A DNA stretch of 64,000 bases. Source: Pigmentiphaga kullae. GTDB lineage: Bacteria > Pseudomonadota > Gammaproteobacteria > Burkholderiales > Burkholderiaceae_B. The translations under genes were made by a program, and so were the position numbers. The DNA lies in contig NZ_SGXC01000002.1 of assembly GCF_004216695.1 (NCBI RefSeq), forward strand, positions 372,001 to 436,000, written 5' to 3'. How positions within the stretch are numbered: the first letter of the stretch is position 1; every line of letters begins with the position of its first letter. Of the stretch, positions 40,210 to 49,121 are shown in pieces. The notes below the pieces were generated by a model. That model did not search any database. It saw only the letters and a program-made list of their open reading frames with translations, and was not told the DNA's origin.

Positions 40210-40558
40210 ACAGGCGCTGCGTGAAGCGCTGATTGCTGCCGTGGGCAACGACGTCGGCGATCGGGTCTTTCCGGACAGCGCACCCTACGAGACGCCAACC
40301 CCGTATGTGGTGTATTCGCAGGTCGGCGGCACGCCAGTCCAGTTTGTGGAGGGTGACCTACCTGACAAGCGCAACGGCCGTTGGCAGATCAATGTCTGGG
40401 ACGTGCTCCGCGACGATGCCTCCCGGATCGCCCGTCGGATCGAGCTTGCATTGGTCCATCCGCCTCTGTTGTCCACCGTCATGAGCAGCATTGCGGCTGC
40501 CCACGACGAGGGAACAGACCTACGCGGCACGCGGCAGGACTTTTCCATTTGGTTCTGA
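40199..40558 (+). CDS. Tail completion protein (DUF3168)
   Basis: 119 residues. Starts MEVEQALREALIAAVGNDVG, with PYVVYSQVGGTP and WQINVWDVLRDDASRIARRI: a DUF3168/gp11-like tail terminator. Overlaps the previous gene by 11 bp. Confidence 0.87.
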   Translation: MEVEQALREALIAAVGNDVGDRVFPDSAPYETPTPYVVYSQVGGTPVQFVEGDLPDKRNGRWQINVWDVLRDDASRIARRIELALVHPPLLSTVMSSIAAAHDEGTDLRGTRQDFSIWF

Positions 40559-40589
40559 TCGGCTTGCTGCATTTCCTTTCCCCTGGTCA

Positions 40590-40615
40590 GCCCGCCATTG
40601 GCGGGCATTTTCTTT
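40590..40615 (+). terminator. Hairpin with T-rich tail before the tail-tube gene
   Basis: GCCCGCC / GGCGGGC with loop ATT followed by ATTTTCTTTT, 13 bp before the tail-tube start. Same layout as the hairpins before the capsid, fibre and holin genes. Confidence 0.7.
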
Positions 40616-40627
40616 TGGAGTATCCAA

Positions 40628-41284
40628 ATGGCTGTCTCGCTGCCGAACGGCATTCTCATCGCCCTGGCGACCGTCTATGCGGCCGCGAAGAGCGTCACCA
40701 TCCTGTCCAACGCCAATCCCGCGGTTGCCACAGCCGCTGCCCACGGCTTTGCCGAGGGTGATTTCGTCGAGGTCACCTCGGGCTGGTCGCGTCTCAATGG
40801 TCGTGTCGTGCGCGTGGGCGCTGTCGACACCAACACCTTCGAGTTGGAGGGCATCGACACCTCCGATGTGAATCTCTATCCGGTCGGAACGGGTATCGGC
40901 TCCGTACGGCAGATCACCGCCTGGCAGCAGATTACCCAGGTGCTCGATGCGACCACGACGGGCGGTGACATGCAGTTCGCCACCTATTCCTTCCTCGAAT
41001 CCGATTTCGAGTCGCAACTGCCCACGCAGTCGTCCGCCCAGTCTCTCACGATCAGCGTGGCCGATGACCCCGCGCTGGCGGGGTATCAGGCCCTGCGAAC
41101 CGCATCCGAGCAGCGGACCGTCCGGGCGCTGCGGCTGACTTTCCCGTCGGGCGCAATCAGTCTCTACAACGGCTACCTGTCGTTCAACGAGACGCCGTCC
41201 ATGACCAAGAACCAGGTGATGGCATGCCAGGGGACGTTCTCCCTGATGTCCAAGCCTGTCCGCTACGCCGCCCCGGCCATCTAA
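40628..41284 (+). CDS. Major tail tube protein (lambda V-like)
   Basis: 218 residues from the ATG at 40628 (TTGGAG upstream). Beta-rich: ATAAAHGFAEGDFVEVTSGW, then ITAWQQITQVLDATTTGGDM and SEQRTVRALRLTFPSGA, the usual siphovirus tail-tube pattern. Confidence 0.87.
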   Translation: MAVSLPNGILIALATVYAAAKSVTILSNANPAVATAAAHGFAEGDFVEVTSGWSRLNGRVVRVGAVDTNTFELEGIDTSDVNLYPVGTGIGSVRQITAWQQITQVLDATTTGGDMQFATYSFLESDFESQLPTQSSAQSLTISVADDPALAGYQALRTASEQRTVRALRLTFPSGAISLYNGYLSFNETPSMTKNQVMACQGTFSLMSKPVRYAAPAI

Positions 41285-41293
41285 GGAGCCCTT

Positions 41294-41608
41294 ATGTTCA
41301 AGCTGAAACCCGCCATCACATTCGTCTTCCCCGTGGAGATTCCTCGCGCCGACGGCGGGGAAAGCACGCTCAATCTGGTGTTCAACCACAAGACTCGCGA
41401 CGAGCTCCAGGAATTCCTGGAGCGAGCGGGCAAGACGCCGGCCGGCAACATCGATCCTCTGCTGGAGGTTGTCGCGGGGTGGGAGGAGGTGGATGGCGAG
41501 TTCTCGGCGGCTGCGCTCAAGCGGTTGACCCAGGACTTCCATGGAGCCGATGCCGCCATTCTCCAGGGGTACGTCCAGGCTCTGACCGAGGGCCGCCGGG
41601 GAAACTGA
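41294..41608 (+). CDS. Tail assembly chaperone G-like
   Basis: 104 residues, with TLNLVFNHKTRDELQEFLER and a helical C-terminus. The stop TGA at 41606 is immediately preceded by the slippery heptamer GGGAAAC, so a fraction of ribosomes will continue in the -1 frame to make a G-T fusion. Confidence 0.87.
   Translation: MFKLKPAITFVFPVEIPRADGGESTLNLVFNHKTRDELQEFLERAGKTPAGNIDPLLEVVAGWEEVDGEFSAAALKRLTQDFHGADAAILQGYVQALTEGRRGN
41599..41605 (+). promoter_or_regulatory. -1 ribosomal frameshift site (GGGAAAC)
   Basis: G GGA AAC in the G reading frame, fitting X-XXY-YYZ. It differs by one base from the lambda G-T site GGGAAAG. The -1 frame continues as CTG ACG GCG and stays open to 41940. Confidence 0.85.
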
Positions 41609-41940
41609 CGGCGGCCGCCGCGGCGCGCTACTGGCGCCCGGCGACCGAACAGCAAGTCAAGGAGTTGCAGGCCGCCGGCGCCGGGGTGGATGACATTCGG
41701 GCTTACCTCAAACGACCGAATGTCGATATCTGGCCGGACAACGCCATTGCCTATGCGGTGTTCTGCGCCATGGATACGCAGTGGCGCGTGGGCGGCATGG
41801 GGCGTGCGAGCGGCCTTGACTACGCGGCGTTGCCGTTCGTCATGCGGCAGTTGGGCGTACCCCGGGCCGAATGGACCGACATTTTCGATGCGGTCCGGGT
41901 CATGGAGCGCGCCGCCCTTGATGAGATGCACAAGGAGTAA
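41605..41940 (+). CDS. Tail assembly chaperone, T part of the G-T fusion
   Basis: 111 residues reached only by -1 frameshifting from the G gene. Contains RYWRPATEQQVKELQAAGAG and PFVMRQLGVPRAEWTDIFDA. No ribosome site or start codon fits separate translation near its beginning. The fusion prepares the tape-measure protein for tail assembly. Confidence 0.82.
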   Translation: MTAAAAARYWRPATEQQVKELQAAGAGVDDIRAYLKRPNVDIWPDNAIAYAVFCAMDTQWRVGGMGRASGLDYAALPFVMRQLGVPRAEWTDIFDAVRVMERAALDEMHKE

Positions 41941-41943
41941 GAG

Positions 41944-44856
41944 ATGGCCGATGAAGTCGTTGGCAAGGCGACACTACAGGTCGATGCCAACACCTCGCGC
42001 GCCAGCGCGGGCCTGAAGGGGCTCAAGGCGGACGCCCGGGAGGCCGGAGAGCAGGTCGTTTCCTCCGGCCGCCGTTCCCGCCAGTCGCTGGAGGGGATGG
42101 GCGATGCGGCGGTTGCCGCCTATCGCAAAGCTCAGGCATCCAATGCCAGGTGGGTGAAGAACGCCCAGGAGCTTGCCGCGACCTACGGCAAGACCCGCGC
42201 CGAGTTGGTCGAGTTTCAGGCCATCCAGCGCGGCTTGTCGCCCGAGGTCTACACGCCGATCGTCAACAAGATCAAGGAGGCCGAGAAGGCTACCGTCGGC
42301 TTGGGGATGTCGGCCAAGGCCACGGCAGCCGCACTCCGCGGGGTTCCGGCGCAGTTCACCGACATCGTCACGCAGCTCGCTGGGGGCAGCAACCCGCTGC
42401 TGGTGCTGACGCAGCAGGGCGGCCAGCTCAAAGACATGTTCGGCGGGATCGCGCCCGCTGCAAGGGCGCTGGGTAGCTACGTTCTCGGGTTGGTCAACCC
42501 TTTCACCCTGGCCGCCGCAGCAGCTGGGGCACTGGCGTTCGCCTATTACCAGGGCAGCAAGGAGGCCGAGGGCTACAACCGGGCCCTGGTGCTGACGGGC
42601 AATGCAGCCGGCACGACGGCCGACCGAATGGCCTCTATGGCGCGCCGGATTGCCGACGTCCAGGGAACCCAAGGCAGCGCGGCGGCCGCGCTTACCGCGT
42701 TGGCGAACACCGCTAGGGTGGGCGGTGAAAATCTGGAGCGGTTTGCCTTGGTGGCGGTTCGGGCAAACAAGACCATCGGGCAGACGTTCGAAGAGACCGC
42801 GAAGATATTCGCGCAACTGGGAGACGAACCTGTCCGAGCGTCCCTCAAGCTGAACGAGACCCTGGGTTACCTTACCCTCTCAACGTACCAGCAGATCCGG
42901 GCGGCCGAAGAGCAGGGGCGTAAGGCTGACGCAGCTGCGCTGGCGCAGAACGCGTACGCCAATGCGATGGAACAGCGGATGCGCACGCTCACATCCCAGG
43001 CGGGATTTGTTGAGCGCGGCTGGGACGCCATTACAGGCGCCGCCAAGCGAGCGTGGGACGCAATGCTCAATGTTGGCCGGCCGGGTGCCGCCGAAGACGT
43101 CTATGCCAAGGCTGCCGAGATCCAGGGAAAGCTGGACAAGTTGCTCGCCGGCGGTTTTGTAGAAACCGCGAATGGTGCGGTCGTTGGAGCAGGGAGCGCA
43201 CGAGCGAAACAAGTTCGGAAGGTGTTGGAAGACCAGCTCAAGGGGCTTCAGCCGGAGCTTGAGCGGATCGAAGCGGAACAGACTGCGGCTGCATGGAGCG
43301 CTTCGCAGCGACTCGTGAATCAGCAAAGAATCGCCGCTCAGCAGCGTTTGGATGAACAGAGAAAGGCCACCCGTTCTCGCGCGGATCAACGCAAGGAAGA
43401 GATCGAGCAACTGAAGCGCGACGCCGAGACGGTCGGCATGGCCTCGGAGGAGTACAACCGTCGCGTCGCCGCGATCAACGAGAAGTACAAGGACGAAAAG
43501 GCGCCGGAGGTTCGCGACAACGCGGCGACGCGCATGTTGCAACAACTGCGTGAACAGGAGGCCTCCCTGCGGGCGCAGCTCGCCACCGCCGACAAGATCG
43601 GGGAGGCGCGCAAGGCCCAGGCCAGCTTTGAGCAGTTGATCGGTGACCTGAAGGAGAAAAAAATCCTGACGGCAGACCAGCGATCACTGCTGAACTCGGC
43701 CGAGTTGATCAAGGCCCAGCTCCAGCGCAACGTCGCCGTCGAAGTCGAGGTGCAGGCCCAGGAGGCAGCCCGCAAGGCTGAAGAGAAGCGGCTGCGCGCG
43801 CTGGAGCAGTACAACCAGCGGTACATGCAGCTTCAGGCGTCGATTGCGTCCGCCAACGAGGCTCGCGCGGACCAGTACCAGCGAGAGATCGATGCCTTCG
43901 GGCAGGGCGATCTAGCGTACCAGCGGGAGCAGGCTACCAACGCCATCTTCCGCGAGTTCAAGCGGTACCGCGATCAACTGGCAAAGTCCACACCAATCGA
44001 TATGTTGGGCAGCGACGATTACAAAGCCAGGCTGGAGAACCTGAAGGCGGAGCTGGATGCCGCGCTGCAAATGCAGCGAGACCACTATGCCAAACTGGAC
44101 CAGCTCAATACGGATTGGACCCTGGGCGCCCGTCGGGCGTTTGCGAATTACCAGGAGTCCGCCAAAAACGTTGCCGCTTCGACACAGGCGGTTTTTTCCA
44201 CCGCATTCCAGGGCCTAGAAGACGTCTTCGTGAAGTTCGCCACAACCGGCAAGCTTTCGTTCACCAATCTCGTGAACTCTATGCTCGCCGATCTGGCGCG
44301 ACTCGCTGCCCGGTCCGCGATCACTGGTCCGCTTCTGAATGCTTTGGGTGGATTGTTTGGAGGGGGCGGCCTCAGCGGCCTATTTGGCGGCGCTGGTTTA
44401 GCGGGAGTCTCGTCCGGTCTCGGACTTACGGCCGGAGGCGGCCTTGGGCTCACGGCGGGCGGTGGACTCGGACTGACTCTCGGCGGACCTCGCGCTGACG
44501 GTGGACCTGTCTACGCCAACCGCCTTCACCCAGTGAACGAGCGAGGCATCCCGGAACTGTTGTCCCTCAAGGGCAAGCAATACCTCATGATGGGCCCTGA
44601 CGACGGGGAGGTTACCCCGCTGGTGGCGCGCCGGAGGGGAGGGGACGAGCCATCCAACATGCGCATCGTCATCAACAACCACGGCACTCCCCAGCAGTAC
44701 CAGGTTGAACGCCTGACGCGCGACGAGGTGGTACTGATCACCAGGGATGAGATCGACAAGCGCACTCCCCACGTGATGGCTGACCAAGCGTCTAGGCTGG
44801 ATTCCCGGTTTAACACGTCGATACAGCGTAGTTTCAAACTGGAGCCTATCCGATGA
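41944..44856 (+). CDS. Tail tape-measure protein
   Basis: 970 residues. The N-terminal motif region (GVPAQFTDIVTQLAGGSNPL and VLTQQGGQLKDMFGGIAPAA) is the lambda-H TMP_2 domain at about 135-175. Two hydrophobic helices near 180-200 and 810 flank long coiled coils (about 420-760), and a Gly-rich C-terminus follows. Length sets the tail length. Its stop overlaps the next start. Confidence 0.92.
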   Translation: MADEVVGKATLQVDANTSRASAGLKGLKADAREAGEQVVSSGRRSRQSLEGMGDAAVAAYRKAQASNARWVKNAQELAATYGKTRAELVEFQAIQRGLSPEVYTPIVNKIKEAEKATVGLGMSAKATAAALRGVPAQFTDIVTQLAGGSNPLLVLTQQGGQLKDMFGGIAPAARALGSYVLGLVNPFTLAAAAAGALAFAYYQGSKEAEGYNRALVLTGNAAGTTADRMASMARRIADVQGTQGSAAAALTALANTARVGGENLERFALVAVRANKTIGQTFEETAKIFAQLGDEPVRASLKLNETLGYLTLSTYQQIRAAEEQGRKADAAALAQNAYANAMEQRMRTLTSQAGFVERGWDAITGAAKRAWDAMLNVGRPGAAEDVYAKAAEIQGKLDKLLAGGFVETANGAVVGAGSARAKQVRKVLEDQLKGLQPELERIEAEQTAAAWSASQRLVNQQRIAAQQRLDEQRKATRSRADQRKEEIEQLKRDAETVGMASEEYNRRVAAINEKYKDEKAPEVRDNAATRMLQQLREQEASLRAQLATADKIGEARKAQASFEQLIGDLKEKKILTADQRSLLNSAELIKAQLQRNVAVEVEVQAQEAARKAEEKRLRALEQYNQRYMQLQASIASANEARADQYQREIDAFGQGDLAYQREQATNAIFREFKRYRDQLAKSTPIDMLGSDDYKARLENLKAELDAALQMQRDHYAKLDQLNTDWTLGARRAFANYQESAKNVAASTQAVFSTAFQGLEDVFVKFATTGKLSFTNLVNSMLADLARLAARSAITGPLLNALGGLFGGGGLSGLFGGAGLAGVSSGLGLTAGGGLGLTAGGGLGLTLGGPRADGGPVYANRLHPVNERGIPELLSLKGKQYLMMGPDDGEVTPLVARRRGGDEPSNMRIVINNHGTPQQYQVERLTRDEVVLITRDEIDKRTPHVMADQASRLDSRFNTSIQRSFKLEPIR

Positions 44857-45338
44857 AATGCCCTTACCAGCCCATCCAGGCCGGGTATGGCGCCGTTTTC
44901 CAGGATGGAACCATCTCGGTTCCCCTGGAGGGCGGGCCGCCGCGTACCCGCCTGGACGTGTCGGGATCGGCGGTGCAAGTCTCGGCAACATGGATGCTGA
45001 CGGAAGGTCAGTACACCGTGTTTCAGGGGTTCCTGAGGGTGTGGGCGCGCAGTGGTGGTAGCCCGATAGACATCGACCTGGTGCTGGACACCGCTCAAGC
45101 GGAGACGTACCAGGCGATGTTCGAGCCCAAGTCGTTCCGTCTCGTGAGCAAGCAGGGAGGGGTGTTCACCATGACAGGCTCGCTCTGGGTGCTGCCGCTG
45201 GACAAATACCAGGATGCTGATTCGGACCCCTACGGGAACATGGCTGAGCTGTACGCGCTGTACGGAAGTTGGGACGTGATCAATCAGCTATTCGCGGATC
45301 TCGCCCATCTGGCCAACGAGGATCTTCCCCATGCCTGA
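44853..45338 (+). CDS. Minor tail protein (lambda M-like)
   Basis: 161 residues, beta-rich (GYGAVFQDGTISVPLEGGPP, SATWMLTEGQYTVFQGFLRV). Position between tape measure and tip genes fits the tail-tip baseplate hub assembly. Family assignment by order. Confidence 0.75.
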   Translation: MKCPYQPIQAGYGAVFQDGTISVPLEGGPPRTRLDVSGSAVQVSATWMLTEGQYTVFQGFLRVWARSGGSPIDIDLVLDTAQAETYQAMFEPKSFRLVSKQGGVFTMTGSLWVLPLDKYQDADSDPYGNMAELYALYGSWDVINQLFADLAHLANEDLPHA

Positions 45339-45828
45339 CTACGTTGGATTCTTCCTCGATTCAAGCCGAGCTGTAATGGAGATCCAGACCCTGGAGATAT
45401 CGCACCCAGCATTCTCCAAGGTCTTCTACCTGGTGCGCCGGCCGCGCGATCTGGTTGCGCGGCTGGAAACCGGCGAGGAGGTGACGTTCACGGCGCTGGG
45501 CATGCGCCTGCGGCGTGGGGCCGCCAGGGCTGACCTCGCCTACAGCCTCGGCGTTGACCTGGGCGATCTTGGGGAGATCATTCCGGCCGAGGTTGACCGG
45601 GTCCGCGCCGCTGACCAGATGGGCGTGCGGCCGGTCGTGATCTATCGCTCGTATCGGTCCGACGACCTGTCGGCGCCGATGTTCGGCCCCATCCGCCTGG
45701 AACTGGCCCAGGTATCGCGCACGCGCGAGGGCTCGTCGTTCGATGCGTCCGCGCCGCAATTGAACCTGAACCGCACGGGTGAGGTGTATAGCCCTGACCG
45801 CTTTCCTATGCTGAGAGGATTCCTGTGA
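45331..45828 (+). CDS. DUF1833-type minor tail protein (lambda L-like)
   Basis: 165 residues. EIQTLEISHPAFSKVFYLVR and LGDLGEIIPAEVDRVRAADQ are typical of DUF1833 proteins that follow the M-like protein in siphovirus tails. Ends 4 bp into the peptidase gene. Confidence 0.85.
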   Translation: MPDYVGFFLDSSRAVMEIQTLEISHPAFSKVFYLVRRPRDLVARLETGEEVTFTALGMRLRRGAARADLAYSLGVDLGDLGEIIPAEVDRVRAADQMGVRPVVIYRSYRSDDLSAPMFGPIRLELAQVSRTREGSSFDASAPQLNLNRTGEVYSPDRFPMLRGFL

Positions 45829-46169
45829 GCGTGGACGGCTTGTTGGTCCAGCGATACGACCGCCGGCTGAACAACTGTCTGCACTTCGCTGCGTTGGCCT
45901 GGGAGCGCCTGACCGGCGACCGTGGGCTGGTCAGCGTGCGCGAGGACGACATCGCCGGTATGCGAGGTGTCATGCGCCGCTACCTGCTCATTAAGGGCCC
46001 GACGGCCGTTCCGTCGATTGTTCTGTTGGACACGCTGAGCGGCGAGCCGCATATCGGCGTCTGTTATCGCCGTCGGCTGCTGCACCTGACCGAGGCCGGA
46101 GCGAGTTTTTTTCCGTTCGATCTGGCCGCCTCAACTTACCGTAATCCGAGGTTCTACGTATGCCGCTAG
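45825..46169 (+). CDS. NlpC/P60-like tail-tip peptidase
   Basis: 114 residues, GTG start overlapping the previous stop. The catalytic Cys is seen in NNCLHFAALAWERLTG and the His in GEPHIGVCYRRRLLHLTEAG, the arrangement of phage tail-tip NlpC/P60 enzymes (lambda K C-terminal half). Probably cuts peptidoglycan during DNA entry. Confidence 0.82.
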   Translation: MSVDGLLVQRYDRRLNNCLHFAALAWERLTGDRGLVSVREDDIAGMRGVMRRYLLIKGPTAVPSIVLLDTLSGEPHIGVCYRRRLLHLTEAGASFFPFDLAASTYRNPRFYVCR

Positions 46170-49060
46170 TCTCGATCGAGCGCCATGCCCTGGAGGGGCT
46201 GTCGCGTACCGAGCATGAGACCGACGACGTTCTGGCGCTCCTATATCGGGAGTTCGATGGCCGCCTGCCGCCGCTGACCAGGATTTACAACGGACCAGTT
46301 TCTCGGGAAACCGAAGTTACGCCTGTCGAGCCCGCGGACGTCGAGCGCCTTGCTCAACTGGAGGGGCCGTTGACCGTGGAGGTCTGGCCGACGGCCGGCA
46401 TCCAGGCCTGGCAGGTGGTTCTCTTCATCGTCAGCTTGGCCGTTTCCTCGATCCTGGCCCCTACCGTGCCGGCGGTGGCCCAGCGCAACGTCCAGAGTGA
46501 GAGCCCGAACAACGGTCTGTCCGAGCGCACGAACACGGCGCGCGTGATGGGCAGAATCCCCGATATATTCGGGACGGTCCGCTCCACGCCGGACCTGATC
46601 CAGGTTCCCTACAAGGTGTTCACGGATCACGTCGAAATGGAGGTGTCCTTGATGTGCATCGGCCGGGGCACCTACGAGATCCCCGCCGCCCAAGTGCGCG
46701 ACGACACCACGCCGATCCAGGAGATCGCCGGCAGCAGCGTGGAAATCTATGGTCCGTTCACATCGCCCAATAGTGGCCACGCGCCGCAACTGCGTATCGG
46801 TAATGCCATCAGCCTACCGGTTCTGAAAACTGCGCGCTTGAACGCGGTCAATGGGCAGGTTCTGCAACCGTCCGACTCGGGCCGTCTGCACGCCAATGAG
46901 GTGATCTTTCAGTATCCCAACGTCATCGCCAGCCAGGATCTGGAGGTGGACTACACGACGTCGTTCGTGGTCGGCGACTCCCTGGTCGTGACGAATGCCG
47001 CGCGGTCGGCCGGCACATTCACGCACAGCGGCACAGCGCAGGCTTTGTACCTGTCGGGTAGCTCGCTGGACGCCAATGGTGAACTGACCTATCCGGGCGA
47101 TCTGACGGCGGACTGGTCGATAGGCGACCGCGTGACGATCTCGGGGTCGCTGATGTACTGGACCTGGGATGATGAGGCAACCGGCCAGCACAGTGGCTAC
47201 GCGAACCTCGACGGTGTCTATGAGGTAGCCAATGTTGAGTACGAGACGTTGACGGACTCCACCATCATCACTTTCGACAAGCCGGCACGGGTCAATATCA
47301 ACTGGTATCAAATCACCGCGGCTGCCGGCGGCGGGGCCGGGCCTGCGACCATCAGCCGGAATGACGGAACGATTTTGTTCGATCTGACGGGAACCTACGT
47401 TATCACCGCGATCACAGCGAACAACATCACGTTGCAGACGCCCTCGGTGGTAAACCCTGACTGGGAGATTCTTAACGACGACTTCGGTGGCGTGTCGGGC
47501 GTTATGCGGCCCGATCTCTATACAAGCGGCGACCGCCGCGTCGGGGAGTTCACCCTGTCGGCCAGTGAGCCTATCCGGCGGCTGATTTCCAATTTCGTTG
47601 CCTATCAGGGCCTGTTTGCTGACGACGGCTCGAACCAGTACCGTCGCGATGTGGACGTCCGGCTAGTCGCCACGCCAGTGGATGCGGCCGGCGTGGCTGT
47701 CGGTCCAGAAGAAGTGTTCGACGGTACCGTTATTGGATCCAGCACGACCCGCTCAACGCGTGCATTGACGGTCGATGTAACACTATCAGCGACCTCAAAC
47801 TACTGGAAGGTCTACGCCCGACGCCTGAACCCGAAGGACACGGGGTTTAGCGGCCAGGTGGTCGATGAAATCAAGTGGCGGGACCTGTATCAGGCCACGC
47901 CCGTGGACATGCTGCACTTCGGCGACGTGACCATTGCCCAGACGAAGACCATGGCGACCGATGGCGCCTTGGCCGTGAAGGATCGAAAGCTGAACATGCT
48001 GGTCACACGCTGCCTGCCGGCGCGAGTCAGTGGTAGCACGTTCACGCCAGAGTTGTACCCGACAAACGATGTGGCCACGATCCTTTCTGCCGTCTGCCTG
48101 GACCCGCGCATCGGGAACCGGACGCCGGAAGAGGTGGATTTCGACAACCTATTCGATACCGCAGCCGAGATTCGAGATTATTTCGGGTTTCCCGAGGCTG
48201 CCGACTTCAGCTACACGTTCGACGCGGACAACCTGTCGTTCCAGGAGGCGGTGACCTCAATTGCGGGTGCGGTGTTCTGCCAGCCGTACCGGCGTGGTAG
48301 CGTGCTGCGGCTATTTTTCGAGCGCGCGACGGACGATTCGGTGCTGCTGTTCAACCACCGTAACAAGCTGCCCGGTAGCGAAAAGCGGACCGACCGGTTT
48401 GGGTGGGCCGAGGCTGCCAATGACGGCATCGAGTTTCAGTACGTGGATCCGGAGGACGATGCGGTTGTCACGCTCTATCGCCCGGCGGACCGAAGCGCCA
48501 TCAACCCGAAGCGTATCGAGAGCATCGGAGTGCGCAACAGGAAGCAGGCGACGCTGCTGGCGGACCGTGCGTACAACAAGCTGCGCTATCAGACAACCAC
48601 TTCGCAGGCCACATGCTTGCCGGAGGCGGATTTGCTGGTGTTACGCGAGCGCGTGCTGTGGGCTGACAACACCCGATCCGGGGCGATGGATGGCTACGTG
48701 AAGGGCGTGCAAGGGCTGGAGTTGCATCTGTCGCAGGAGCTGGCCTGGGAAAGTGGCGCGACCTACACCATGTTCCTCCAAGGCAAGGATCGCTTGGTCG
48801 AGAGCATTCCCATTTCCCGCGGCCAGAGTGACCGGCATGCCGTGCTGGCCCATGCGCCGCATGTGCCGGTAGTCGCTGATGCGGATCGCTACCTGAGCAC
48901 GGGATTCATCGTGGTTCGTGATGGCGACGATAGCAATGCCCAGCCCATGCTTCTCGAAGAACGCGACGCGCCGGGTGATGACGGGACCATCCCGCTGACC
49001 GTCATCAACTATGACTCCCGCTATTACCAGAACGACGGCGCGTTCCGCGAAAGCGCTTAA
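46160..49060 (+). CDS. Tail tip host-specificity protein (J-like)
   Basis: 966 residues. The N-terminal 160 residues contain a hydrophobic segment WQVVLFIVSLAVSSILAP as in lambda I/J-type fusions, followed by the TipJ domains (RVMGRIPDIFGTVRSTPDLI near 125). The C-terminal third includes FNHRNKLPGSEKRTDRFGWA. Central hub that points to the host; overlaps the peptidase gene by 10 bp. Confidence 0.88.
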   Translation: MPLVSIERHALEGLSRTEHETDDVLALLYREFDGRLPPLTRIYNGPVSRETEVTPVEPADVERLAQLEGPLTVEVWPTAGIQAWQVVLFIVSLAVSSILAPTVPAVAQRNVQSESPNNGLSERTNTARVMGRIPDIFGTVRSTPDLIQVPYKVFTDHVEMEVSLMCIGRGTYEIPAAQVRDDTTPIQEIAGSSVEIYGPFTSPNSGHAPQLRIGNAISLPVLKTARLNAVNGQVLQPSDSGRLHANEVIFQYPNVIASQDLEVDYTTSFVVGDSLVVTNAARSAGTFTHSGTAQALYLSGSSLDANGELTYPGDLTADWSIGDRVTISGSLMYWTWDDEATGQHSGYANLDGVYEVANVEYETLTDSTIITFDKPARVNINWYQITAAAGGGAGPATISRNDGTILFDLTGTYVITAITANNITLQTPSVVNPDWEILNDDFGGVSGVMRPDLYTSGDRRVGEFTLSASEPIRRLISNFVAYQGLFADDGSNQYRRDVDVRLVATPVDAAGVAVGPEEVFDGTVIGSSTTRSTRALTVDVTLSATSNYWKVYARRLNPKDTGFSGQVVDEIKWRDLYQATPVDMLHFGDVTIAQTKTMATDGALAVKDRKLNMLVTRCLPARVSGSTFTPELYPTNDVATILSAVCLDPRIGNRTPEEVDFDNLFDTAAEIRDYFGFPEAADFSYTFDADNLSFQEAVTSIAGAVFCQPYRRGSVLRLFFERATDDSVLLFNHRNKLPGSEKRTDRFGWAEAANDGIEFQYVDPEDDAVVTLYRPADRSAINPKRIESIGVRNRKQATLLADRAYNKLRYQTTTSQATCLPEADLLVLRERVLWADNTRSGAMDGYVKGVQGLELHLSQELAWESGATYTMFLQGKDRLVESIPISRGQSDRHAVLAHAPHVPVVADADRYLSTGFIVVRDGDDSNAQPMLLEERDAPGDDGTIPLTVINYDSRYYQNDGAFRESA

Positions 49061-49085
49061 CCCTACTCTCCCGTTCAATCCGACA

Positions 49086-49110
49086 GCCCGCCTCAAGCGG
49101 GCATTTTTTT
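49086..49110 (+). terminator. Terminator between tip and fibre genes
   Basis: GCCCGC / GCGGGC with loop CTCAA and seven T. It lies 12 bp before the fibre start. Confidence 0.8.
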
Positions 49111-49121
49111 GTAGGTGACCA

